From: Tenacibaculum sp. Bg11-29
GTDB lineage: Bacteria > Bacteroidota > Bacteroidia > Flavobacteriales > Flavobacteriaceae
NCBI RefSeq assembly: GCF_002836595.1
Contig: NZ_PJBB01000003.1
Location: 3,436,001-3,500,000 of the forward strand
DNA length: 64,000 nt
Direction: 5' to 3'
This document shows positions 24,895 through 33,448 of this stretch, piece by piece. Every line of letters begins with the position of its first letter. Position 1 is the first letter of the stretch. The notes under the pieces were generated by a model. That model had not been told where the DNA came from. It did not search any database and saw only the letters and a program-made list of their open reading frames with translations. The position numbers were made by a program, and so were the translations under genes.

Positions 24895-24996
24895 ACGTTT
24901 GGCAACAACGTGTATAATTAATTTCTGGGGTCTATTTATACTCGGAAAACCCTACAGATTTCCCTAACGTTCGGTTTCCTTTTGCTAAATTAGTTA
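24895..24996 (+). repeat. attC-like repeat truncated by IS3 end
   Basis: CGTTTGGCAACAAC-GTGTATAATTAATTTC matches the left end of the repeat at 16103-16234, and the centre holds TTTGCTAAATTAGTTA. At 24997 the sequence switches to the right end of the IS3-type element, and the right arm of the repeat (ATACAC, GTTGGCA) is absent. Confidence 0.7.
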
Positions 24997-25040
24997 CGTA
25001 AAATTAATTTTAGCCTGTAGCCGTATTTCAGGACAAGACA
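24997..25040 (+). mobile_element. Solo right end of the IS3-family element
   Basis: CGTAAAATTAATTTTAGCC and TGTAGCCGTATTTCAGGACA reproduce the last 44 bases of the element at 16242-17542 with two mismatches, ending at the same AAGACA. No left end or transposase gene is nearby, so it is a relic of a deletion that also removed the right arm of the attC-like repeat. Confidence 0.85.
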
Positions 25041-25067
25041 TTTAAAGTATAACTAACAATTTTAAAA

Positions 25068-26015
25068 ATGACGAGAATAAAAGAAAAATACGGACTGTTA
25101 ATAACTGGAATTACATTAGGAGTGGCTTACGGAATTTTGTCTCGTCTTGTTTTTGGACAAAATGCAACTTTGGCTTCAGTAACTTACCTCTTTATTATTC
25201 CTGCTATTTTAGGAATTATACCATTAATGTTTTCTAATAATGAAAAACTAAAATCATATAGAAACATTATTTTCATTCCTTGGCTAACAATTGCGACATT
25301 CTTTTTGACAATGCTTCTTTTTGGTATTGAAGACTTTTTATGTTTGTTAGTAATTGCTGCTCCATTTTTTATTCTTGGAACATTAGGTGCTTTGATTTAT
25401 CGATTTGTTCAAATTAATAAAAGAAAAAGTAAAGGGAAATTATTTTCTTTGGTGCTTCTGCCTTTCTTATTTGCTCCTATTGAAGAGTATATTCAAAGTC
25501 CTTCGGAAGTTTTTAATATCAAAAGTGAAGTTATTATTTCTTCAACTCCTGAGACTATTTGGAACAATATTGTAGAAGTTAAGACTATTAACAATAATGA
25601 ATATAATTCTGGATTTTTTAATACACTTGGTATTCCTAGACCAATAAATGCGACTGTTGACATCAAGGCTGTCAACGGACATCGAATTGGGAATTTCGAA
25701 GGTGGTTTAAAATTTATCGAGACAATAACAGAATATAAAGAAAATAAAGAAATAACGTTTAATATCAGAATTGACTCAAATACTGTAAGACAAAAAGTAT
25801 TCGACCAGCACGTTCTCAATGGAAATTACTTCAATTTTGTAGATGCAACTTATGAACTTGAAACAATTGAAAACGGACAAATTAAATTAATACTTACTTC
25901 TAGTTATCAACTAACTTCAACTATTAATTTTTATGGCAAATTTTGGGGAGACATAATTCTGTCTGACTTCCAAGACCGTCTCTTAGATGTTATAGAAATT
26001 AGATGTGAAGAATAA
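25068..26015 (+). CDS. Membrane protein with SRPBCC-like C-terminal domain
   Basis: A 315-residue protein with four hydrophobic helices in the first 145 residues, followed by a soluble domain from about 150 that has the look of the START/SRPBCC fold: EVIISSTPETIWNNIVEV at its start, GNFEGGLKFIETITEYKENK in the middle and GKFWGDIILSDFQDRLLDVI as the C-terminal helix. SRPBCC domains bind hydrophobic ligands. The gene begins 27 bases after the IS3 solo end. Confidence 0.65.
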   Translation: MTRIKEKYGLLITGITLGVAYGILSRLVFGQNATLASVTYLFIIPAILGIIPLMFSNNEKLKSYRNIIFIPWLTIATFFLTMLLFGIEDFLCLLVIAAPFFILGTLGALIYRFVQINKRKSKGKLFSLVLLPFLFAPIEEYIQSPSEVFNIKSEVIISSTPETIWNNIVEVKTINNNEYNSGFFNTLGIPRPINATVDIKAVNGHRIGNFEGGLKFIETITEYKENKEITFNIRIDSNTVRQKVFDQHVLNGNYFNFVDATYELETIENGQIKLILTSSYQLTSTINFYGKFWGDIILSDFQDRLLDVIEIRCEE

Positions 26016-26081
26016 AAAAATTAAACAAAATGCTAAATCCCCTAACCAACATCTTTACATAAACTTAAAATATTATATAAC

Positions 26082-26831
26082 ATGAACTACTACCAACAAG
26101 CAGTTAATGCCATTTTGAAACCGTACATCAGATGCTTTTGGTGGTTAGACAACGATTCTTCAAAAAATCTTAATTACACCATTTTACCTGACGGTTTTTT
26201 TGATATTATCGTTCGCTTTGATAATTACAAATACAAAAGTACCGAAATAACAGGGTTATATACAAAAGAGATGGAAGTGGTAATCCCTCCAAATCATCAA
26301 CTTTTTGGAATACAATTCAAATTACCAGCTGTAGAATATATATTCTACGAAAGTATTGCTCCGTTATTAAACTCTGAAAAAAAGTTACCAGATGCTTTTT
26401 GGAATCTAAATTCATTTGACTTTTCCGAAAAATCAGATACCATTGATAAGTTAAACACAATAATAAGTCAAGAAATCAATAAAGAGGATAACCTAGACGG
26501 TCGAAAATTTCATCTATTCAGGTTATTGAGCCAAACCAAAGGCAATCAAAGCGTGAGCTATTTTGCTGATAACGTATTTTGGTCTAGTAGGCAAATCAAT
26601 AGGTATTTTAATAAAATGTTCGGGCTTTCACTAAAAAACTATTGTAATATATTACGATGTTCAGCATCATTCAAAGACATCAAAAAAGGAGATTTATTGT
26701 CAAATCAAAACTACTTCGACAGATCTCATTTTAATAAAGAAATAAAAAAATATACCAACCGCACTCCAAAAAATATATCAAATAACGAAAACGACCGATT
26801 TTTACAAATTTCTATCATCCCTAATAAGTAA
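26082..26831 (+). CDS. AraC-family regulator with DUF6597-type N domain
   Basis: A 249-residue protein. The N-terminal domain begins YYQQAVNAILKPYIRCFWW and contains TILPDGFFDIIVRF, typical of the DUF6597 sensor-like domain of AraC regulators. The HTH region (about 150-235) has SVSYFADNVFWSSRQINRYF and FDRSHFNKEIKKYTNRTPK; the second HTH looks shortened (after CSASFKDIKKGDL), so its DNA binding may be altered. A remnant of a second such gene lies at 33365-33414. Confidence 0.8.
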   Translation: MNYYQQAVNAILKPYIRCFWWLDNDSSKNLNYTILPDGFFDIIVRFDNYKYKSTEITGLYTKEMEVVIPPNHQLFGIQFKLPAVEYIFYESIAPLLNSEKKLPDAFWNLNSFDFSEKSDTIDKLNTIISQEINKEDNLDGRKFHLFRLLSQTKGNQSVSYFADNVFWSSRQINRYFNKMFGLSLKNYCNILRCSASFKDIKKGDLLSNQNYFDRSHFNKEIKKYTNRTPKNISNNENDRFLQISIIPNK

Positions 26832-27016
26832 TTTTGTAGTATTCATTGTTTCTAAAATAAAAAATATAAGAGTATTAAACAGATACGAAAACTTAAGTAA
26901 TTTAAAGAAAAACAGTTTTGTTGAGTGATTTTATGAAACCATTGGTATTAAGTTAATAGAATTAATTTTAAAAAAGGAGAGCTCAGACAGTATGAATGAA
27001 TCAAAAATTAAACATT

Positions 27017-27736
27017 ATGAAAACAGTAAATTACATCTTACTAATTGCAATTGTTTTGTCAGGTACTTTAGTACAATCTCAGAAAAAAAAAGAATCAAAA
27101 TCCTCTTGGGAGAATGTTTCTGAATCAAAAGTTGATATAAGAGCGTACCCTTATATTACTCCGTCAAAAGGAATGGTTGTTGATAAAAATGAATCTAAAT
27201 CATATGTGTTTGATGGAAACACACTTTTTGTTCTTAATGGTAAAGTAGAAAGATTACGGATAATAATGGATGGAGACAAAGAGTGGCAACAATATTTATT
27301 TGACAAAAGCGTATCAGAATATTTAAAATCAATAGGCGAAAAATTGATTTTTGATCGCCAAATACCTTATGAACTAACACAAAAATGGGAAGATACGCCT
27401 AATGCAGTTTACAAATACATGCAAGAATTTTACGTTGGAGATGTGGTTAATGGACCAATAAGTATGTACGTACTTAAAACAGTCGATAGGAAAATAGGTT
27501 TTCAAATTTCTTCAAAATATAAAACTATAGGAGTTGTGGAAAACGAAAATTTTAAACAAACTATAGAGAAAGTTACAGCCGATGATATTTTAGATAAAAT
27601 TAATACCAAAGGTTATGCAACGCTACATATTAATTTCGAGACTGGTAAATCAAGAATTAAAACTGATTCATACGGTGTTATTAATGAAATAGCAAAAATG
27701 ATGAAAGCAAATAAAACAAAGAAAGAAGTAATCTAA
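27017..27736 (+). CDS. Secreted protein with truncated OmpA-like C terminus
   Basis: The ATG at 27017 is chosen because it begins a signal peptide (KTVNYILLIAIVLSGTLVQS); the frame extends upstream to 26996. The protein has 239 residues. The C terminus INTKGYATLHINFETGKSRI, then INEIAKMMKANKTK, is the start of the OmpA-like peptidoglycan-binding domain (PF00691), which normally goes on for about 80 residues (GHTDN motif). Here a stop follows after KKEVI, so the domain is cut off. It may be a shortened, possibly nonfunctional gene. Confidence 0.65.
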   Translation: MKTVNYILLIAIVLSGTLVQSQKKKESKSSWENVSESKVDIRAYPYITPSKGMVVDKNESKSYVFDGNTLFVLNGKVERLRIIMDGDKEWQQYLFDKSVSEYLKSIGEKLIFDRQIPYELTQKWEDTPNAVYKYMQEFYVGDVVNGPISMYVLKTVDRKIGFQISSKYKTIGVVENENFKQTIEKVTADDILDKINTKGYATLHINFETGKSRIKTDSYGVINEIAKMMKANKTKKEVI

Positions 27737-27961
27737 ATTTTGTATAATGATTTTATGAAATTAGATAAAAAAATAATTTCTAAATTCCTAATTAATGCAG
27801 ATACTGAAGATTATTGATCTTGACCGCTATAATAAGTTCTTAAAAGAAATATTGAACTAATAAAAATAAAAGAGCATATCAATTTGTATAATGCATGTGC
27901 GCACTTCGGAATGTGAACGCAGTATGTAATGCTGGTTTCTCAAAAATATAAAACGACGAAA

Positions 27962-28633
27962 ATGAAAAAAACTATTTTATTAACACTAATTATTTTAGGG
28001 ATAATTACTTGTTCAAATAATAATGATAACACCCCTAAGACTGTTATTGATGATGGTGTAAATCAAAATTTATTAACTTATCAAATATCAAATAGTAATG
28101 TTTTTAGCACAACACCTGAACAAGTCAAAAATGCTAGTTTTAACACCATTACCCTTAAAGAAGGTTTTATAACTTCTAAGCTAACTTCTCGTCTAGGTAA
28201 ATTCGAAGAAGCGAAAAAATTGGATTTAAATTTACAAATTACAAGACAAACTAAGAAACCGAAATTTGAAGTTGGTTCTTTTAGTTTAGCTGGTCCCGAG
28301 ATCATAATAAATGCTTTTATATCTCCTAAAAACACAACGTTTGCAGTCATTAATTCCATAAGTATAAAAGAGTATCAAATCTTAAAATCTTTAGATAAAC
28401 TGGAAGAGCTCAAAGATAAATTTGTTTTCCATCCGAATTCTGATAATAAATTAATTATTGAAAAAGTAGAAGATAGGAAAGAACTTGAAAATGACGCTAC
28501 TGGTAATTATAAAATCGGTTCTCAGTTATTAGAAGGATATGCGCTAATTTATTTAATGGAAATAAATTCTAATGAAATTTTTTCTATACGATTAGATTTT
28601 AGTTTAATTAATGACATTAGATTAAGAATGTAA
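27962..28633 (+). CDS. Hypothetical lipoprotein
   Basis: The ATG at 27962 begins a lipoprotein signal (KKTILLTLIILGIITCSNNN); an upstream ATG at 27929 is in frame but is not followed by a signal. The 223-residue product has no recognised domain. The region between 27736 and 27962 holds only short remnants. An attC-like left half (TTTTACTAACAAC) follows 20 bases after the stop. Confidence 0.55.
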   Translation: MKKTILLTLIILGIITCSNNNDNTPKTVIDDGVNQNLLTYQISNSNVFSTTPEQVKNASFNTITLKEGFITSKLTSRLGKFEEAKKLDLNLQITRQTKKPKFEVGSFSLAGPEIIINAFISPKNTTFAVINSISIKEYQILKSLDKLEELKDKFVFHPNSDNKLIIEKVEDRKELENDATGNYKIGSQLLEGYALIYLMEINSNEIFSIRLDFSLINDIRLRM

Positions 28634-28650
28634 TGATCTAAAAAACACTT

Positions 28651-28670
28651 TTACTAACAACTTTAACACA
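28651..28670 (+). repeat. Possible attC-like left half site
   Basis: TTTTACTAACAACTTTAACA resembles the left end of the repeats (TTTGCTAACAAC) but lacks the GTGTAT arm and any right half. It may be a decayed boundary or a chance match. Confidence 0.3.
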
Positions 28671-28684
28671 AATTAAACACTAAA

Positions 28685-29506
28685 ATGAATCAAACTTTTG
28701 GATGTATAATTATACAAAAAGAGAATAAACTTCTCTTTAAGAATAGAATTTCAAAATCAGTTTCACATATAGGGCTAAAAATACTAACAAAAAGCTCACA
28801 AGTTTATAAACTAGAAGACTATTTAGTACATAATGAATTAAAAGAGAATGAAATACTTACTACCGAAATAGAAGGTAAATTTTTAATTTTAGGGCATTCT
28901 CTATATTTTCTCATTAATGAAGATTATTTAGGAGTTGTTATACAAGCGAAAAGAACCTTGTTTCACTTTACTCAACATGGAAAAAGTGAAGAATATGGTT
29001 ATAAATATTATTTCAAGGGTAATTTATGTACGCACGAAATTTGTTTTGGAGAAAATTATGATTTTTTTTCCAAAAATTGGATTCAAGATAATGGGGTAAA
29101 ATTACCTCAATCTATTCATCGAGAAAATGCATTAAATGCATTTTCTAAAGAAAAGAAAATACCCCTGGAGTTACTCAGGTTACTTAAAATGTCACTGCCT
29201 CGAAAAGGAATGTCTTCTCTATTTTTCCATCCTATAAAACAACAATGGGTTTATGGAAAAGGAATGACTAAAGTAAATCCTTTGAAAATCACTTTTCAGG
29301 AGCTAGCACCACAGGGTCATAAAAGGGGGAAACCTTTTGTTATTGATAAAAATTCATATGAAAAAGGGCTGCTTATAAGTTGGTCCCAATTGTTTTATGA
29401 ATTGCATCATAGATCAATTAAAGAAATCACTGGGTTTAGATTTGATTACCCTAAAGAGTTTCCTATAAATTTAATTTTTACTAAATATGAAATATTTTCA
29501 AAATAG
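28685..29506 (+). CDS. Hypothetical protein
   Basis: A 273-residue soluble protein without a signal peptide or a recognised domain. It is rich in beta-like segments at the N terminus (TFGCIIIQKENKLLFKNRI) and has a Lys/Phe-rich C terminus. Its end overlaps the start of the next gene by 20 bases in another frame, which implies translational coupling and a joint function. Confidence 0.6.
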   Translation: MNQTFGCIIIQKENKLLFKNRISKSVSHIGLKILTKSSQVYKLEDYLVHNELKENEILTTEIEGKFLILGHSLYFLINEDYLGVVIQAKRTLFHFTQHGKSEEYGYKYYFKGNLCTHEICFGENYDFFSKNWIQDNGVKLPQSIHRENALNAFSKEKKIPLELLRLLKMSLPRKGMSSLFFHPIKQQWVYGKGMTKVNPLKITFQELAPQGHKRGKPFVIDKNSYEKGLLISWSQLFYELHHRSIKEITGFRFDYPKEFPINLIFTKYEIFSK

Positions 29507-30254
29507 AGCCTTAATCTACATTTTATTAATAGCTATATGTCTTTTAAACTCTTGTGCTATACCTAGTGAATTTGATTCACAAATGATGGTTGTTTCAGAA
29601 AAAGGGTATGGCGTTATAGTTTCTAAAATAACTCAACACAATAAATTAGAAGTACCTGTTAATATCGTTACAGATAGTATTTATATGAACCCTTCAATTC
29701 CTGGATATTATAATTATAGTACTTCATTGCGAAAATCTAAACAAATCCCAAAATCAAAACTTCCTAATTATTTAACATTTGAGTATCAATATATAAAACT
29801 ATCTGATTGTAATAATGTACGTAAAGAAAAAATGGTCAAATTAATTTTTCTCAAAGACTATTCTCCAACAGAGAAAGGGAATATTATAGAAATGAGCGAA
29901 GATAAAGCTAATTCTTATATTAAAAGGGATTCACATATAGCCACTTTAGCTTCAATGATAAATAAGAAAATTTCAAAGGAAAATCTTTTAAAAAAATATG
30001 AAAAAGAACTCAAAGTTGCCAAAGTATATTACAACAAATCTAAATGTAAAACACAAACGCCTATTGACTCCTTAAAGTTCACTAAAACTATAGATTTAAG
30101 GCCATATAAGAAATCAAAAGAAATCAAAAGATTTAGGAAAAAACACAAAAATGACGCGGGTAGTTACTATGGAACAACAATTATATATCAATTTTATGAT
30201 AGTGGTGAAATTAAATTACATTTAGAAAATTACCATACTAACCCATGGAAGTAA
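29487..30254 (+). CDS. Hypothetical lipoprotein
   Basis: A 255-residue protein with a lipoprotein signal (YILLIAICLLNSCAIPS), overlapping the previous gene by 20 bases. The mature part has no known domain; a coiled, Lys-rich segment (residues 165-195) precedes a C terminus with YYGTTIIYQFYDSGEIKLHL. A repeat left half follows 5 bases after the stop. Confidence 0.55.
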   Translation: MKYFQNRALIYILLIAICLLNSCAIPSEFDSQMMVVSEKGYGVIVSKITQHNKLEVPVNIVTDSIYMNPSIPGYYNYSTSLRKSKQIPKSKLPNYLTFEYQYIKLSDCNNVRKEKMVKLIFLKDYSPTEKGNIIEMSEDKANSYIKRDSHIATLASMINKKISKENLLKKYEKELKVAKVYYNKSKCKTQTPIDSLKFTKTIDLRPYKKSKEIKRFRKKHKNDAGSYYGTTIIYQFYDSGEIKLHLENYHTNPWK

Positions 30255-30255
30255 C

Positions 30256-30350
30256 TTTTGCTAACAACGTTAATAAAACATAACTCATAATTGCTTTACG
30301 AGAGGTTTATGGTTTATTTACGAAGGCCGTCAAATTTTTAAATTTGGGTT
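30256..30350 (+). repeat. attC-like left half with variant arm
   Basis: TTTTGCTAACAACGTTAATA begins 2 bases after the stop codon of the lipoprotein gene and continues with ACTCATAATTGCTTTACG. The outer box matches the other repeats but the inner arm is different, and no complementary right half is found before the Crp gene. A small hairpin AAATTT lies near 30329-30342. Confidence 0.5.
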
Positions 30351-30466
30351 TTAAAATAGAAAAAGAGAGAACAAAACATAAAAATTTTGATATGTGTTTA
30401 TTCGAAAGATTAACGTCTTTTTACACGTTACATTTCAGATACGAGACATATAGAAAACCACTCAAA

Positions 30467-31033
30467 ATGAAAGAACAAATCAAAACATATTTCAATCGAT
30501 ATGTTGAATTTAGTGACACTGAAATAGATGAGATTTATTCGATATTAATATCAAAGATATTTCAAAAGAAAGATTACATTCTTCGTGAAGGGCAAATATG
30601 TAAAAGCAATTATTTCATAATAAATGGATTAGTTCGTTCTTTTTATATCGACGACAAAGGGAATGAAAAAATAACTCAATTTGCTCTTGAAAATTGGTGG
30701 GTAACTAATATGGAAAGCTATATAAAAAATATTCCTTCTTACTCATCCATTCAAGCAATTGAAAAAACTACAGTTCTAATAGTTGACAAAGTAGAATTAG
30801 AAAGGCTATTTAAATCTATTCCAAAACTTGAAAGATTTTTTAGAATAATTACCGAAAACATGTTAATTGCTATTCAACGCAGAAACGACATATATCTACA
30901 AATGAAAAGTAAAGATAGGTACGCTAGTTTAATAAATCACTTTCCGAATTTTATCCAAAGAGTTCCTCAATATATGATAGCCTCATATTTAGAAATCACA
31001 CCGGAATATTTAAGTGAATTAAGAAAAAAGTGA
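30467..31033 (+). CDS. Crp/Fnr-family transcriptional regulator
   Basis: The ATG at 30467 (KEQIKTYFNRYVEFSD) is chosen as it fits the family start; the frame is open to 30344. The 188-residue protein has the cNMP-binding barrel (KKDYILREGQICKSNYFI, GLVRSFYIDDKGNEKITQF) and a C-terminal helix-turn-helix (RVPQYMIASYLEITPEYLSEL). It is followed by a DoxX-like gene (78 bases), a common pairing in Bacteroidetes. Confidence 0.85.
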   Translation: MKEQIKTYFNRYVEFSDTEIDEIYSILISKIFQKKDYILREGQICKSNYFIINGLVRSFYIDDKGNEKITQFALENWWVTNMESYIKNIPSYSSIQAIEKTTVLIVDKVELERLFKSIPKLERFFRIITENMLIAIQRRNDIYLQMKSKDRYASLINHFPNFIQRVPQYMIASYLEITPEYLSELRKK

Positions 31034-31110
31034 TTTTCCATTTCTTAAGATACCTTAATTTTTATGTTGGTTATTCAGTTTAATTTTGGATTTATAAACG
31101 ATAAATATTT

Positions 31111-31461
31111 ATGGATATTCAAATTTCAAAGACTAAAAAAATTATTATTTGGCTCTTAGCTAGCCTATTATTATTGCTATACTTAGGAAGTGCAGGGGCA
31201 AAACTATTTCAACCTGAACAAATGAACCAAATGCAACTAGCAAATTGGAGAGTTATTATTGCTATTAGTGAGATTATTATTACTTTCATATTTCTTTTTC
31301 CAAAAACTAATAAAATCGGAACATTATTACTTAGTTCCTATATGGGTGGAGCGATAGTAACTCATATGATTTGGTCGATACCTATATTAATGCCTGTCAT
31401 AGTTTTAATTTTAGTTTGGCTTGTTTTCTATCTTAGAAACCCCCAATTCTTTAAATTCTAA
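31111..31461 (+). CDS. DoxX-like membrane protein
   Basis: A 116-residue protein with four hydrophobic helices and the DoxX-like pattern (SAGAKLFQPEQM after the first helix, TNKIGTLLLSSYMGGAIVTH in the third). DoxX-family proteins are small inner membrane proteins of poorly defined redox-related role. The Crp-type regulator upstream and SnoaL-like protein downstream form a compact group. Confidence 0.75.
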   Translation: MDIQISKTKKIIIWLLASLLLLLYLGSAGAKLFQPEQMNQMQLANWRVIIAISEIIITFIFLFPKTNKIGTLLLSSYMGGAIVTHMIWSIPILMPVIVLILVWLVFYLRNPQFFKF

Positions 31462-31597
31462 TTGTTTATTAACCTATAAAAACAAAAATTAATATTGAAC
31501 ATATACCCTATCAAGACATCCCTAATGGAATGTTCGAAACGCAATCCAAGCAGAAGATTTCAAACACTGGCTTCATTTTAAACAATTAAAATAAAAT

Positions 31598-32035
31598 ATG
31601 ATGATACAAAAAATTTCAAAACAAGTTATCGAAACTTGGATTTCTGGCTTTCATAAAGAAGATGTCGAACAACTTACTAACTTATTTTCTAAAGATGCTA
31701 CTTTCTATGATCCACGATATCCTTTATTAAAAGGTGAAAATACGATTGAATCCTATTATACTCATTTGTTATCTGAAACCACAGCTTGGGGTGCAACTAT
31801 GTTTGAGGGACCTTATTTACATGGTGAAGATTGTTTTGCAATACATTCTCGTTTAAAATTTACTTGGCGAGAAAACAATATAACAGTTGATTGGCCTTTC
31901 GTTGCTTTTTTTAAAGTACGCCTATCTGATGGGAAGATCATTCGTTATAATGAATATTGGAATACTGAAGATACTTTAAAAAAAATAGGAATTAAAACTT
32001 GGGGACCTTTGCCAGAATACGCAAAGTCTAAATAA
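31598..32035 (+). CDS. SnoaL/NTF2-like protein
   Basis: A 145-residue protein of the SnoaL-like fold: WISGFHKEDVEQLTNLFSKD, FYDPRYPLLKGENTIESYY and GKIIRYNEYWNTEDTLKKIG. It is probably cytosolic. The region 31462-31597 holds remnant-like coding pieces (AEDFKHWLHFKQLK). The same Crp plus SnoaL combination occurs at 17561-18587. Confidence 0.8.
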   Translation: MMIQKISKQVIETWISGFHKEDVEQLTNLFSKDATFYDPRYPLLKGENTIESYYTHLLSETTAWGATMFEGPYLHGEDCFAIHSRLKFTWRENNITVDWPFVAFFKVRLSDGKIIRYNEYWNTEDTLKKIGIKTWGPLPEYAKSK

Positions 32036-32123
32036 TAAGTCCTTATTAGATTGATAAATGTAAAGGTTCAAACAATGTAAAGTTTAGATGAGCTTATTCC
32101 TATCGTAACTAATCCAAAAAAAA

Positions 32124-32855
32124 ATGAAAAATATTCTTTTAACGATCCTTTCAGTATTTATCTCTCTGAGTTTATTTGCACAAGATTCTACGATCACTCC
32201 ATTAAACAATTCTTTTGATTCAGAATTGATCAAAAACGAAAATTATGAAATGACTTGGTCTATGGAAATTGACACTTCCAAAATAGAAATAGGAAAAATT
32301 AAAACAGAGATAAAAAGAATTAAAAATAACGTTTTAATAATAACCTCTGTTAAATTGAATCAAGCACAAACAAAATGGGTTGACACTACTCTTGCACACA
32401 TAAATAATCTTAAACCTATTTACCATTCTTCATATAATCAACAAAGAGATATGGTACTTCATTTTGATAAAAAAGTAACTGGTTATTATTTTGACAAAAA
32501 GACAAATACTAAAAACGAAATAGCAGAAACTACATCTGGTAGTTATTTCGATAGCAATATTTATCCGCAATTGATTAGGTGGCTGCCTTTAAATAACGAA
32601 TACCACAAAACTATTTCAATTTTTGATTATAACCCAAGTGCTAAAACAGGAGTAATAAAAGCCTTTATTAAAAATATTAAAAAAGGTAAAGTGCGTAGAA
32701 ATAGAGATAGAGATGTATGGATAGTGAAAGTGACTGATGACATTACGGATAATAAAGCCATTATGACATTTTACATTGATATTAATAATAGGCAAATAAT
32801 TAGGCAAGAAGTGGATATGCAAGGACGAAAGATGATTATGGAGTTAATTAATTAA
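32124..32855 (+). CDS. DUF3108-like secreted protein
   Basis: A 243-residue protein with a signal peptide (ending SLFAQDS). The pattern of alternating strands (EMTWSMEIDTSKIEIGKIK, RDVWIVKVTDDITDNKA, FYIDINNRQIIRQEVDMQG) resembles DUF3108-type periplasmic beta proteins that carry lipid-like ligands. This is a fold-level guess. Confidence 0.5.
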   Translation: MKNILLTILSVFISLSLFAQDSTITPLNNSFDSELIKNENYEMTWSMEIDTSKIEIGKIKTEIKRIKNNVLIITSVKLNQAQTKWVDTTLAHINNLKPIYHSSYNQQRDMVLHFDKKVTGYYFDKKTNTKNEIAETTSGSYFDSNIYPQLIRWLPLNNEYHKTISIFDYNPSAKTGVIKAFIKNIKKGKVRRNRDRDVWIVKVTDDITDNKAIMTFYIDINNRQIIRQEVDMQGRKMIMELIN

Positions 32856-32911
32856 TACTGACAGGATATTATGTACGAAAGAGTATAATTTATTTTTAAA
32901 TAACACAAAAA

Positions 32912-33301
32912 TTGAATCCAAAATATGCAATTAAAACTATGCTCCATCTATTGGTAGCGGTAATACTTTTTCACTTATGTATTATGATAAAAATAGTTCC
33001 CTATGAAATTTCTTGGGGAGGAAGATTAAAAAATGATTCTGAAATGTATGTTTTTGAAACTATTTCAATCATAATCAATCTATTTTTATTTTTGATCCTT
33101 TTGATAAAAGGAAAGTATTTAAGAGAGTATATATCAATGAAAATTGTGAATATTACTTTATGGATTTTCTTTGTATTATTTGTATTGAATACTGTTGGAA
33201 ATATTTTTGCTAAAACCTATTTTGAGAAATTTTTTGCTCTATTGACGTTATTTTTTTTAATTTTAATTTGGATAATTCTACGTAAAAACACAACACGGTA
33301 A
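32912..33301 (+). CDS. Hypothetical four-helix membrane protein
   Basis: A TTG-started 129-residue frame with four hydrophobic helices and a short loop EISWGGRLKNDSEMYVFET between the first and second. No function is recognised. It is a typical small cassette-type membrane protein gene. Confidence 0.55.
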   Translation: MNPKYAIKTMLHLLVAVILFHLCIMIKIVPYEISWGGRLKNDSEMYVFETISIIINLFLFLILLIKGKYLREYISMKIVNITLWIFFVLFVLNTVGNIFAKTYFEKFFALLTLFFLILIWIILRKNTTR

Positions 33302-33364
33302 AAGATACATAGTACACTAAAAGCTATTTGTCTCATAAATTAACACAAACTTGAAGTATAGCAT

Positions 33365-33414
33365 ATGAGTTACTACCAACAAGCATCTAATGCCATTTTG
33401 AAAGAGTGCATCAT
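33365..33414 (+). pseudogene. 5' remnant of a second DUF6597/AraC gene
   Basis: ATGAGTTACTACCAACAAGC and AATGCCATTTTGAAA repeat the first 50 bases of the AraC gene at 26082 with few changes (SYYQQASNAILKECI against NYYQQAVNAILKPYI). Similarity stops at about 33414, where the sequence reads ATTAGTTGTGCGCC and the following Crp gene begins. Confidence 0.75.
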
Positions 33415-33448
33415 ATACATTAGTTGTGCGCCATAAAAAAACAACACC

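Noticed and set aside
3631..25000. CRISPR array
   Set aside because: The repeats are 130-200 bp, palindromic, 0.8-5 kb apart and separated by genes; there are no short regular spacers and no cas genes.
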